Assembly: GCF_001440475.1 (NCBI RefSeq)
Contig: NZ_LLYB01000123.1
Coordinates: 215,523-264,767 of the forward strand
DNA length: 49,245 nt
Direction: 5' to 3'
Source: Bradyrhizobium lablabi
GTDB lineage: Bacteria; Pseudomonadota; Alphaproteobacteria; Rhizobiales; Xanthobacteraceae
This document shows, piece by piece, positions 19,268 to 27,256 of this stretch; the first letter of the stretch is position 1; each line of letters opens with the position of its first letter. Made by a program: the position numbers and the translations under genes. The notes under the pieces are model-generated. The model was given only the letters and a program-made list of their open reading frames with translations, made no database searches and was not told where the DNA came from.

Positions 19268-19546
19268 ATGACCGCAGTGTCCTTCAATACCGTTCGCAAG
19301 GTCAGTTTAGTGCTGGCCTTGACCGCCTCGTTCGCCGCCGCCTCGTCGACCGCGAGCTTCGCCTTCAGCTCTGAGGCGCAGCAGATGTGCACCGGCGATG
19401 CGTTCCGCCTCTGCAGCTCGGAAATCCCGAACATTCCGAAGATCACCGCCTGCATGATCAAGCACCGCTCCGAGCTGAGCGCAGGCTGCCGCACCGTGAT
19501 GGATCGCGATCTCGCCGCCCAGAAGGGCAAGCTCGCCGCGAAGTAA
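19268..19546 (+). CDS. Small secreted four-cysteine protein (Cys-rich GLG1/FGFR-type repeat), copy 1
   Basis: A 92-residue protein with a signal peptide ending near FAF (residue 33) and four cysteines: Cys41, Cys49, Cys62, Cys74. The spacing C-x7-C-x12-C-x11-C with GDAFRLC, ACMIKHRSELSAGC is the pattern of the cysteine-rich repeat known from Golgi protein GLG1, which also occurs in small alphaproteobacterial periplasmic proteins. The copy at 19789-20016 has almost the same spacing. The ATG at 19268 follows AGGAG. A rho-independent terminator follows at 19571. Two disulfides in the periplasm are likely; function unknown. Confidence 0.85.
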   Translation: MTAVSFNTVRKVSLVLALTASFAAASSTASFAFSSEAQQMCTGDAFRLCSSEIPNIPKITACMIKHRSELSAGCRTVMDRDLAAQKGKLAAK

Positions 19547-19570
19547 TCGGCTCTCTGTCCGGCCCCCGGA

Positions 19571-19606
19571 AACGCTTGCGGCGATGCGACGCAGGCGTTT
19601 TTCTTT
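19571..19606 (+). terminator. Rho-independent terminator after the first four-cysteine gene
   Basis: AACGCTTGCGGCG (19571-19583) pairs with CGACGCAGGCGTT (19587-19599), with one G-T wobble and one mismatch, around a 3-base loop. TTTCTTT follows. It ends the transcript 25 bp after the gene. Confidence 0.75.
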
Positions 19607-19699
19607 GGGTTTAGGGGGCACGCGCAGGGCGCTTGCGCGATTTCCTCCATCACAAATGCGTTGCCACCCCGGATTTCGACGCTCGATTCCCGTTTTGAG

Positions 19700-19743
19700 G
19701 CGTTTTCCCGACGCGAAACGGTGTTCCCCCCGCTCGAAAACGC
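19700..19743. repeat. Palindromic repeat, family D copy 2
   Basis: Same arms, GCGTTTTC and GAAAACGC, and the same GACGCGAA-CGG-TTCC interior as the copy at 17090-17134, about one base shorter. It lies between the two four-cysteine genes. Confidence 0.7.
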
Positions 19744-19788
19744 GATAGAACGCGCTGATTGCGTTTTACCGGTGCAAAGGCATAGCAA

Positions 19789-20016
19789 ATGACCAAGATT
19801 CTTTTCGTCATTCCCCTGGTTCTGATCACGTCAGCGGCCGCGGCCCAGTCCCCGCAGGAACGGCAGAAGGGGCATGACGCCTGCTCGCGCGACGTCTCGC
19901 GCTACTGCCGGGCGCACATGCAGGAGGGCGACCAGGTGGTGCTGGCCTGCCTGAAACAGAACCGCGCCAAGATCAGCAAGGGCTGCCAGCAGATGCTGGC
20001 AAGCCACGGGCAGTAA
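19789..20016 (+). CDS. Small secreted four-cysteine protein (Cys-rich GLG1/FGFR-type repeat), copy 2
   Basis: A 75-residue protein with a signal peptide (MTKILFVIPLVLITSAAAAQ) and cysteines at 32, 40, 54 and 66, giving C-x7-C-x13-C-x11-C. The segments DACSRDVSRYC and ACLKQNRAKISKGCQQML match the cysteine-rich repeat family and align with DAFRLC and ACMIKHRSELSAGC of the gene 240 bp upstream, so the two are probably diverged duplicates. The ATG at 19789 has only a weak ribosome binding site (AAAGGCATAGCAA). It ends 15 bp before the stop of the convergent TRAP permease gene, with no clear terminator between them. Function unknown. Confidence 0.85.
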   Translation: MTKILFVIPLVLITSAAAAQSPQERQKGHDACSRDVSRYCRAHMQEGDQVVLACLKQNRAKISKGCQQMLASHGQ

Positions 20017-20031
20017 CATCCCTCGGGAAGC

Positions 20032-21780
20032 TCAGCCGCCGTAGAGGTAGTTCGGCAGCCACAGCGTCATGCCGGGCCACAGATACATGATCACCATGCA
20101 CAGGATCACGATCAGCATGTAGGGCATCATGCCCGAAAAGATCTGGTTCAGTGTGACATGCTTCGGCGCGACGCCCTTGAGATAGAACGCCGACATCGCG
20201 ACCGGCGGCGACAGGAACGCCGCCTGCAGATTCACGAACACCAGCGTGCCCCACAGGATCGGGTCGATGCCGAAATGCTTGAGCATCGGCAGGAAGATCG
20301 GCACGAAGATGATGATGATCTCGGTCCATTCGAGCGGCCAGCCGAGGATGAAGATGATCGCCTGCGACAGGATCATGAACTGAATCGGCGACATGTTGAG
20401 CGAGAGCACCCAGCTTTCCAGCAGCGCCTGGCCGCCGAGGATGGCGAACACCGCCGAGAACAGCGCAGAGCCGACGAACAACCAGCACACCATCGCGGTG
20501 GTCTTGGCGGTGAGGAACACCGCTTCCTTGGTGCGCTTCCAGTTGAGCGTGCGGGCGTGGAAGGCGAGGATGAAGGCACCGGCGGCGCCGACGCCAGCCG
20601 ATTCGGTCGCCGTCGTGATGCCGAACAGGATCACGCCGAGAACCACCACGGTGAGAATGCCAAGCGGCATGACCGAAGAGGTCAGCAGCCGCAGCACCTC
20701 GAAGCGTTCACCGTCCATGCGCAAATAGGAACGCAGGCTCCATGCCGCCATCAGCAGCGCGGTGATGGCAAAGCCGATATAGAACTGGGTGGGCGGCCCC
20801 TTCTCGGCATCCGTCGGTTCCGGCGTCGCCGCTGCGCTACCGAGCTGCTGCAGGCCCTCGACTGCGCCGGAACCTGCGGCCGCTTGCTGATGGATCACGA
20901 CGTACCACCAGATCGTGCCGAGCGTGATCGCCGTGAACAGGAACGGCACCAGCGAAATGACAAAGTTCTGCGCGATCGCGCCATAGCCCATCGGCTTGCC
21001 GTCGATCTCGAGCTTCTTCGCCTGCGCGGGCGAGACCAGCGCCTTCGACAGCGCGACGAACAAATTGGGCGAGTAGAACGCCTGCAAACTCTTGATCCAG
21101 TCGGGCACGTTGACCCGGGTCTGCTCCTCCGGCAGCGGCGGGGCGATCTTCGGATTGATCATCGCCCAGCCCACGATATAGACGAGGTAGAGGAAGGCGA
21201 GGAAGAAGCCGGGCAGCATCGCTGCGGCATACAGTTTGACCACCGATTGCCCGGCCACCGCCGCGTAGACGATGATCATTACCGAGGGCGGGATCAGGAT
21301 GCCTAGCGTGCCGCCGGCGGTGATCACGCCGGACGCAAGCTTGACGTCATAGCCGGCGCGCAGCATCGGATTGAACGCGATCACGCCCATCAGCACCACG
21401 ACAGCGCCGACGAGCCCTGAAGCGATGCCCCAGAAGGTGCAGACGATCAGGGTCGCGACGGCGAGCGAGGCGGGCAGGCGGCGGAAGGCGAGCTGGATCG
21501 AATAGAACATCTTGTCGACCAGGGCGCCGCGCTCCATCACGTAGCCCATCAGCACGAACAACGGGATCGAGATCAGCACGTCATTGGTCATCGCGCCGTA
21601 GGTGCGCTGGACCATCAGCTCGAACACCTTGTTCTGTGTCCAGTGGTGCGACGGGTCGTAGAAGGCGATGAAGCCGAAGAACATGCCAAGGCCCATCAGC
21701 GTAAAGGCCGTGGCGAAGCCCATCATGATGACGACGACAATGAGCGCCAGCATCAACAGGCCGAGTGCCGGATCGCTCAT
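20032..21780 (-). CDS. TRAP transporter large permease subunit (DctM type), with enlarged central region
   Basis: The large membrane subunit of a tripartite ATP-independent periplasmic transporter, which uses an ion gradient to import the ligand delivered by the binding protein. The N-terminal half has the DctM signature AFTLMGLGMFFGFIAF, NDVLISIPLFVLMGYVMERG and GGTLGILIPPSVMIIVYA; the C-terminal half has GITTATESAGVGAAGAF and FVNLQAAFLSPPVAMSAFYL. At 582 residues it is longer than a usual DctM of about 430, because of an inserted segment between about residues 205 and 365 with two extra membrane helices. Such long forms belong to the mannitol/chloroaromatic-type TRAP group. Its ATG overlaps the small-subunit stop by four bases (ATGA). 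Confidence 0.93.
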   Translation of the reverse strand: MSDPALGLLMLALIVVVIMMGFATAFTLMGLGMFFGFIAFYDPSHHWTQNKVFELMVQRTYGAMTNDVLISIPLFVLMGYVMERGALVDKMFYSIQLAFRRLPASLAVATLIVCTFWGIASGLVGAVVVLMGVIAFNPMLRAGYDVKLASGVITAGGTLGILIPPSVMIIVYAAVAGQSVVKLYAAAMLPGFFLAFLYLVYIVGWAMINPKIAPPLPEEQTRVNVPDWIKSLQAFYSPNLFVALSKALVSPAQAKKLEIDGKPMGYGAIAQNFVISLVPFLFTAITLGTIWWYVVIHQQAAAGSGAVEGLQQLGSAAATPEPTDAEKGPPTQFYIGFAITALLMAAWSLRSYLRMDGERFEVLRLLTSSVMPLGILTVVVLGVILFGITTATESAGVGAAGAFILAFHARTLNWKRTKEAVFLTAKTTAMVCWLFVGSALFSAVFAILGGQALLESWVLSLNMSPIQFMILSQAIIFILGWPLEWTEIIIIFVPIFLPMLKHFGIDPILWGTLVFVNLQAAFLSPPVAMSAFYLKGVAPKHVTLNQIFSGMMPYMLIVILCMVIMYLWPGMTLWLPNYLYGG

Positions 21781-22445
21781 GTCTGTGTTTCCCCGCCCAT
21801 GCCGCGCTGCCGCGCCATTTCATCAATGCGCGCCGCGCCTTCGATGGCGAGCTTGCGCGATTCCTCGTCGACATATTCGCTATGCGCGAGCTGCTCCTCG
21901 ACGACGTCGATCTCGGCGACGTCATGGAGCCGGCTCGGCCACTCGCCGGTCTTCAGGCAGACGATGCAGCGCACGATCTCGCCGATCCCCTGCAGCATGA
22001 TCAGGGCGCCGGCGATCGGGATAACGGTCTTGAAATGATAGATCGGAGGACCATCCGCCGTGACGTTGGAGTGCTCGTTGATGTGCCAGGAATCCGCGGC
22101 GTAGAAGTAGCCGGCATAAATCAGCGCGGCGATGCCCGGAATGAAGAAGACGATGTAGAGCACGAGGTCGAGGGAAGCCTGCGTGCGCGGGCGCATCGAT
22201 GAATACAGGAAATCGCCGCGAACGTGTGCGTTCTGCGCCAGCGTATAGGCGCCGCACATCATGAACAGCGTGCCGTACATCATGTTTTCGGCATCGAAGA
22301 TCCATGCCGTCGGCATGTTCACGATGTACCGCTTGAAGACTTCGATACAGACGACGCTCATCAGCAGGACCATCAGCCAGGCGGTGGCCTTGCCGACCCA
22401 GGTCGAGATGCCGTCGATGGTGTGCAGGAAACGCTGGACACTCAT
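21777..22445 (-). CDS. TRAP transporter small permease subunit (DctQ type)
   Basis: The small membrane subunit that forms the membrane complex with DctM. It has four predicted helices (GKATAWLMVLLMSVVCIEVF, ENMMYGTLFMMCGAYTLA, LDLVLYIVFFIPGIAALIYA and TVIPIAGALIMLQGIGEIVR), a periplasmic loop, and a charged C-terminal tail of about 50 residues (EEQLAHSEYVDEESRKLA) that is longer than usual. I place the start at 22445 (MSVQRFLHTIDG). The frame is open to 22493, but a start there would lie inside the strong hairpin at 22486-22523. The binding-protein gene is upstream and the large permease follows with an ATGA overlap. Confidence 0.88.
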   Translation of the reverse strand: MSVQRFLHTIDGISTWVGKATAWLMVLLMSVVCIEVFKRYIVNMPTAWIFDAENMMYGTLFMMCGAYTLAQNAHVRGDFLYSSMRPRTQASLDLVLYIVFFIPGIAALIYAGYFYAADSWHINEHSNVTADGPPIYHFKTVIPIAGALIMLQGIGEIVRCIVCLKTGEWPSRLHDVAEIDVVEEQLAHSEYVDEESRKLAIEGAARIDEMARQRGMGGETQT

Positions 22446-22485
22446 AAGATGCAGTCCGGCATAAGATATCATCCCCAACATAGCA

Positions 22486-22523
22486 CAGGGCACCGTCCGG
22501 GAGTTGGTCCGGACGGCGCCCTG
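22486..22523 (-). promoter_or_regulatory. Strong intercistronic hairpin between TRAP binding-protein and permease genes
   Basis: CAGGGCACCGTCCGG (22486-22500) and CCGGACGGCGCCCTG (22509-22523) make a 15-bp stem with one mismatch and an 8-base loop, just after the binding-protein stop. There is no T-run on the minus strand, so partial termination or protection of the upstream message from 3' exonucleases is more likely than a full stop. This would give more binding protein than permease, as is known for other binding-protein operons. Confidence 0.65.
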
Positions 22524-22540
22524 CCGGTTTTATTTCGGCG

Positions 22541-23677
22541 TCAGAGCTTCTTGGCCGCGGCGTTGGCCCCGAAATAATGGTCGTAGGCCATGCGGCGGTT
22601 CACCACCGTGTCCTGCTCCCACTGCGTCGCCCGCTTGGCGAAGTTGATCTGCGATTGCACGATCTCCTTGAACAGCGGGTTTTCCGCAGACTTCTTCTTC
22701 GCCACCTCGTCATAGATCTCGAGCTGCTGCTTCAGGATGGCGTCGGGGGTCTTGTAGAACTTGACGTTGTCCTTGGTCTGCAGCTCCACATAGTCCTTGG
22801 AGTAGCGATCGATCGCCTTCCAGGACATGTCCGCCGAAGCTGCGTCCACCGCATTGGCGATGATCGCCTTCATCTTGTCCGGCAGCCCGTTATACTTGTC
22901 CTTGTTGAACATGATCTCGAGCTGCTCGGCATTCTGGTGATAGCTCTGCAGCATGCAGACCTTGGAGACGTCGGGGAAGCCGAGCACGCGGTCGGAGGTG
23001 GCATTGTTGAATTCGGCTGCATCGAGCAGGCCGCGGTCCATCGCCGAGACGATTTCTCCGCCGGGCAGCGCGTTCACGGCAGCGCCCATTCCCGAGTACA
23101 CGTCGATTGAGATGCCGACGGTGCGGAATTTCAGGCCCTTGACGTCGTCGGCCTTCGCGATCGGCTTCTTGAACCAGCCGAACGGCTGGGTCGGCATCGG
23201 CCCGTAGGGGAAGGAGACGACGTTGGCGCCGATCGAGGCATAGAGCTTTTCGAGCAGCTCCTTGCCGCCGCCATAGCGGTGCCAGGCCAGCAGCATGTTG
23301 GCGTCCATCGCAAAGCCCGGCCCCGAGCCCCATAGCGCCAGCGCAGTCTGCTTGCCGTAGTGATAGACCAGCACGCCATGGCCGCCGTCGAGCACGCCCT
23401 TGGAGACGGCATCGAGCAGGCCGAAGGCGGGTACGACAGCGCCTGCCGGCAGCACTTCGATTTTCAGCTCGCCGCCGGTCATGTCGTTGACCTTCTTGGC
23501 GTAGTCGAGCGCGTATTCGTGGAAAATATCCTTTGACGGCCAGGTGCTCTGCCAGCGCATGCTGATCGGGCCCTGGGCGCGGACGACGCTCGGCGCGGCA
23601 ACTGCCGTGGCAGCCCCCGCGGCGGCCGCTGTCAGGAAGCGGCGGCGCGTCGAAGTGTCCTTGGTCGGCTTGGTCAT
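22541..23677 (-). CDS. TRAP transporter periplasmic substrate-binding protein (DctP/TakP-like), Tat-exported
   Basis: The periplasmic receptor of the TRAP system. The N-terminus STRRRFLTAAAAGAATAVAA with ending VVRAQG is a clear twin-arginine signal. The mature protein has the family blocks MRWQSTWPSKDIFHEYALDY, GGELKIEVLPAGAVVPAFGL, VKGLKFRTVG (with the conserved ligand-binding Arg) and the helix-rich C-terminal lobe. It resembles the TakP / mannitol-chloroaromatic group that binds 2-oxo acids or other organic acids; I cannot tell the ligand. The start at 23677 has GGGAGGA upstream. It is the first gene of the operon and is separated from the permease genes by the hairpin at 22486-22523. It contains 378 residues including the signal. 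Confidence 0.93.
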   Translation of the reverse strand: MTKPTKDTSTRRRFLTAAAAGAATAVAAPSVVRAQGPISMRWQSTWPSKDIFHEYALDYAKKVNDMTGGELKIEVLPAGAVVPAFGLLDAVSKGVLDGGHGVLVYHYGKQTALALWGSGPGFAMDANMLLAWHRYGGGKELLEKLYASIGANVVSFPYGPMPTQPFGWFKKPIAKADDVKGLKFRTVGISIDVYSGMGAAVNALPGGEIVSAMDRGLLDAAEFNNATSDRVLGFPDVSKVCMLQSYHQNAEQLEIMFNKDKYNGLPDKMKAIIANAVDAASADMSWKAIDRYSKDYVELQTKDNVKFYKTPDAILKQQLEIYDEVAKKKSAENPLFKEIVQSQINFAKRATQWEQDTVVNRRMAYDHYFGANAAAKKL

Positions 23678-23896
23678 GGGTATCCTCCCGGTTGAGCCGG
23701 CCTTTGGCGGCCAGCCGTTGTTGCTTGGGGCAAACTCTACGGGCGGGGCCCGAGCTTTGGCAAGGATACGTTATACCAATGCGGCGTTAGGCTGCGGCTG
23801 GCACTGGGCCGTGGGCAGCAACCCATGACGCCACCCGGGCCGCCCCACTGGTTAACGGCTCAGCCGATCCCATGCGATCGCGGCGTTTCCGTAAAA

Positions 23897-25576
23897 TTAC
23901 GTGCTGCTGCCCGCGGCCGTGGCGACCACCGGCAAGACCTCGTTGGCGGCGCGGTCGGGGGTATCTTCCTTCCAGCGCACCGAGCCGAACGGCCGCTCCA
24001 GCATGCGGCGGACCCGGATCGGCTCGGGCCCGAGGTGGAAGTCGATCGCGCGCTGGTGCAAGGCGCGCTCGGACTGCGTCGCGCGGTTACGCTGGCGCAG
24101 GTAATCGAGCCAGGTCGGGCAGTGGTAGCGCTCGGTCCATAGTTCGGGATCGCCGATATCGCGTGCGATCGACCAGCCATAGGCGCCGTTGCGCTGCCGG
24201 CTGAGCTGCACCTCCTGCATCACATTGTGGAAGGCGCGGGCATTATCCTGCGCGACGCGGTATTCGATCTCGACCACCAAGGGCCCGCTGCGTCCCGTCA
24301 GCGACAGCCGCACCTCGGGATCGGCCAGCGCCTCGGCGGCCGGCTCGTAGCGGGCGCCGACCGGCGGCATGCGCAGCCAGATGCCGAGCAGCGGGGAAAG
24401 CAGCATCAGTCCGGCGGAGACCAGCAGCGCGATTTCGACCCCGTAAATATCGGTGAGATGACCCCAGCCCCAGCTTCCGATCGCGATGCCGCCGGCGATC
24501 GCGGCCTGGAAAGCCGCAAGAGAGCGCCCCGCCACCCAGCGCGGCGCCGAAAGTTGCACGCCGATATTGAACAGCGCAACCGCCAGCATCCACACCGCGC
24601 CCGCCAGCACCAGCGCAATCGCCGTCAGGACGGTGCTACTGCTGAGCGCGACGGCCGCGATTGCGCCCGCGAGCGATATCGTGCAGGCGCGCACCGCGGC
24701 CTCGCCGCTCAATTGCTTGCGGACGGTGCCGATGTTCAATGCACCGAACACGGCACCCATCCCAAAGGCACCGAGCATGACGCCAAAGGTCTGCGCGCCG
24801 CCATGCAGGAGGTCGCGCGCGATCAGCGGCATCAACGCCGAGACGGAGCCGCCGATCAGGCCGGTGACGAGCGTGCGGGTCAGCACGATCTTGATGGCCG
24901 GCGAGTTGGTAATGTAGCGCACGCCAGAGACCATCGCTCGATTGAGCCGCTCGCGCGGCAACCGTGACGGTTCGTGGACCCGTTTCCAGAGAAACAGCAC
25001 GATCAGCAGCGGCAGATACAGCACCGAATTGATGGCGAACGCCGCAACCGCGCCCGCAGTCGCGACGATGATGCCGCCGATCGCTGGACCGAAGCTGCGC
25101 GCGATGTTGTAGCTGATACCGTTGAGCGCGACCGCCGCCGGCAAGGTTTCGGCCGGCACCTGCTCGCTGACCGAAGACTGCCAGGCCGGTCCCATCAGCG
25201 CCATGCCGGTGCCGACCACGAAGCAGAACACCAGCAGGATGTTGGGGGTGACCAGATTGAGCCATGCCAGCACCGTCAACGAGGTCGCGCCAGTCAGAGC
25301 GATCAGCAAAGCCACCATCGCCACGACGCGCCGGTCGTGCATGTCGGCGATGGCGCCCGCCGGCATCGAGATCAGCATGATCGGCAGCATCAGCGCGGTC
25401 TGCACCAGCGCCACCTTGTCGGCGGACGACGCCATCTGCGTCATCGCCCAGGCGGCGCCCACGCCCTGGATCAGGATGCCGAGGTTCGACAACAGGCTTG
25501 CCAGCCAGATGCGCCGGAATACCGAATGCCGCAGCGGTGCGGTGATGCTGTCGGAGCGCTTCGGCGGTTCGGTCAT
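23897..25576 (-). CDS. MFS exporter (MFS_3/EntS-like) with C-terminal alpha/beta extension
   Basis: A 559-residue major facilitator protein. Residues 15-410 hold twelve predicted helices, with RRIWLASLLSNLGILIQGVG, the loop motif IADMHDRRVV after helix 2, and GPAWQSSVSEQVPAETLPAA, close to the enterobactin-exporter-like (MFS_3) group. Residues 420-559 are soluble: VEIEYRVAQDNARAFHNVMQ, RRNGAYGWSIARDIGDPELW and ERYHCPTWLDYLRQRNRAT resemble the dimeric alpha/beta barrel of the antibiotic-biosynthesis-monooxygenase type. This fused arrangement occurs in other rhizobial and proteobacterial MFS_3 proteins. No siderophore or antibiotic biosynthesis genes are nearby, so the substrate is unknown. It is divergent from the Tat-exported hydrolase gene at 25730. 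Confidence 0.88.
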   Translation of the reverse strand: MTEPPKRSDSITAPLRHSVFRRIWLASLLSNLGILIQGVGAAWAMTQMASSADKVALVQTALMLPIMLISMPAGAIADMHDRRVVAMVALLIALTGATSLTVLAWLNLVTPNILLVFCFVVGTGMALMGPAWQSSVSEQVPAETLPAAVALNGISYNIARSFGPAIGGIIVATAGAVAAFAINSVLYLPLLIVLFLWKRVHEPSRLPRERLNRAMVSGVRYITNSPAIKIVLTRTLVTGLIGGSVSALMPLIARDLLHGGAQTFGVMLGAFGMGAVFGALNIGTVRKQLSGEAAVRACTISLAGAIAAVALSSSTVLTAIALVLAGAVWMLAVALFNIGVQLSAPRWVAGRSLAAFQAAIAGGIAIGSWGWGHLTDIYGVEIALLVSAGLMLLSPLLGIWLRMPPVGARYEPAAEALADPEVRLSLTGRSGPLVVEIEYRVAQDNARAFHNVMQEVQLSRQRNGAYGWSIARDIGDPELWTERYHCPTWLDYLRQRNRATQSERALHQRAIDFHLGPEPIRVRRMLERPFGSVRWKEDTPDRAANEVLPVVATAAGSST

Positions 25577-25729
25577 ATCCGGTTCCGGTTGGGCTGCTAA
25601 AGGAGGAGGACGATGATTCCTGCAATCCTCACAGATGCCTGCGAAAACCTTGTCCTGTCCAGTAGTTAGGTCGCTGTGAGGATGGCTAGAGCACAGCTAA
25701 GGTACTGAAAAATGACGAGAGGAGCCCAA

Positions 25730-27115
25730 ATGAGCCTGACGCGGCGAACGATGCTCAGGGGCGCCGGCGCGCTACCTTTGCTGGCGGGCAATCTGGCCGG
25801 CAATCTCTGCTTTCCCGCGCGGGTGGAGGCTGCCCCGACGCCATCGGTTGCGGGCGTGGTTCCGCCTGTTCTGTTCGTGCACGGCAACGGCGATCATGCG
25901 GCGCTCTGGATTACGACGCTGTGGCGGATGGAATCGAACGGCGTGCCGCGCGAGCGGATGACGGCGATCAGTTTTACCGATCCGCTCGCGCGCACCGATG
26001 ACAAGGTGGAGCAACCGAACCGTTCCTCGACCGAAGACCAGCGCCGCGAACTCGGCGATGCGATCAAGGAATTCAAACAGCGCACCGGCGCGTCGCGCAT
26101 TGCGCTGGTCGGTAATTCGCGCGGCGGCTATTCGATTCGCAATTACATCCGGAATGGCGGTGAGGCCGACATCAGTCACGCCGTGCTGTGCGGCGTTCCC
26201 AATCACGGCGTCTACGATTGGGATGAGGGATTAGGTGGCGAGTTCAACGGCCGCGGCCCGTTCCTGCGCGGCCTGAACGAAGGCGAGAGCGAGGTTGCGC
26301 CGGGCACCGCGTTCCTCACCTTGCGCAGCGACGGCAACGACAAGTTTGCGCAAGCCGACGGTCGCTTTGTCGGCAAGCCAGGTACGCCCACCGGGGTGAC
26401 GTCGGATGGTCCTGCGTTGAAAGGCGCGACCAACCTCGTGCTCGGCGCGCTCGATCATCGCGAGGTCGCGTTTCATCCGCGCGCGTTTCGCGAGATCTAT
26501 AAATTCATCGCGGGCAGTGAGCCGTCGCGCATCGAGATCGTGCCGGAAGCGGAAGTCAGGCTGAGCGGGCTGGTAACGGGCACGCCGGGCGGCGTCGTCA
26601 CCAACCGTCCCGTCTCGGGCGCGACGGTCGAAATCTATAGCGTCTCTCCCGATACCGGCGAACGGTCTGGCGGTCCGATCCACTCGTCGCAAACCGGCGC
26701 CGATGGCCGCTGGGGCCCGGCGCAGGTCGAGCCGACCTGGTATCTCGAAATCGTGCTGACATCGGCGGGGTCGCCGACGACCCACATCTACCGCTCACCG
26801 TTTCCGCGTTCCTCCGACGTCGTCAATCTGCGCGCGGCGCGTCCGCTCGGGCCGGCCGATGCCGGCGCAGGCGCCGTGCTTCTGATGTCGCGTCCGCGGG
26901 GCTATTTCGGGCTGCCGCGCGACGTGGTGCTGATCGACGGCAAGGAGCCGAAGGATGTGAAATCCGGCGTGCCGACCGATTCGGTGACGACGTTGCGGCT
27001 TCCGGCCGAGAAGGTTGGCCGCTCCGTGGTAGCGATATTCAATACAGAGCGAATCGTGGCGCGGGCCTGGCCGGCCTCGGAAAGCCGGATTGCGATTGCC
27101 GAGCTGACTTATTAG
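25730..27115 (+). CDS. Tat-exported alpha/beta hydrolase with C-terminal beta domain
   Basis: A 461-residue secreted hydrolase. The start at 25730 (MSLTRRTMLRGAGALPLLAG) has GAGGAG seven bases upstream and gives a twin-arginine-like signal; the ATG at 25712 is less likely. The alpha/beta hydrolase domain shows VLFVHGNGDHAALW (oxyanion-hole region) and LVGNSRGGYSIRNYI, where Ser130 is the probable nucleophile in GNSRG. A probable catalytic His is in GALDHREVAFHP. From about residue 280 a beta-rich domain begins (LSGLVTGTPGGVVTNRPVSG), like the carboxypeptidase-regulatory or depolymerase linker folds. Candidate activities are lipase, esterase or polyhydroxyalkanoate depolymerase; the sequence does not decide. 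Confidence 0.82.
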   Translation: MSLTRRTMLRGAGALPLLAGNLAGNLCFPARVEAAPTPSVAGVVPPVLFVHGNGDHAALWITTLWRMESNGVPRERMTAISFTDPLARTDDKVEQPNRSSTEDQRRELGDAIKEFKQRTGASRIALVGNSRGGYSIRNYIRNGGEADISHAVLCGVPNHGVYDWDEGLGGEFNGRGPFLRGLNEGESEVAPGTAFLTLRSDGNDKFAQADGRFVGKPGTPTGVTSDGPALKGATNLVLGALDHREVAFHPRAFREIYKFIAGSEPSRIEIVPEAEVRLSGLVTGTPGGVVTNRPVSGATVEIYSVSPDTGERSGGPIHSSQTGADGRWGPAQVEPTWYLEIVLTSAGSPTTHIYRSPFPRSSDVVNLRAARPLGPADAGAGAVLLMSRPRGYFGLPRDVVLIDGKEPKDVKSGVPTDSVTTLRLPAEKVGRSVVAIFNTERIVARAWPASESRIAIAELTY

Positions 27116-27171
27116 CTGTTGCTGGATCGGTGCGCCTTTGCGGCGCCCGGATCAGAGGCTTAAATAAGATC

Positions 27172-27243
27172 GTAGCCCGCATGAGCGCAGCGATATGCGG
27201 GGCTTTGCACACTCCCGGATATCGCTTCGCTCATCCGGGCTAC
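27172..27243. repeat. Palindromic repeat, family C, directly upstream of the P450 gene
   Basis: GTAGCCCGCATGAGCG...GATATGCGGG and CCCGGATATCGCTTCGCTCAT...GGGCTAC form long inverted arms (about 30 bases each) around a short centre. It ends 13 bases before the P450 start codon. Confidence 0.8.
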
Positions 27244-27256
27244 GGGACAGGCACCC

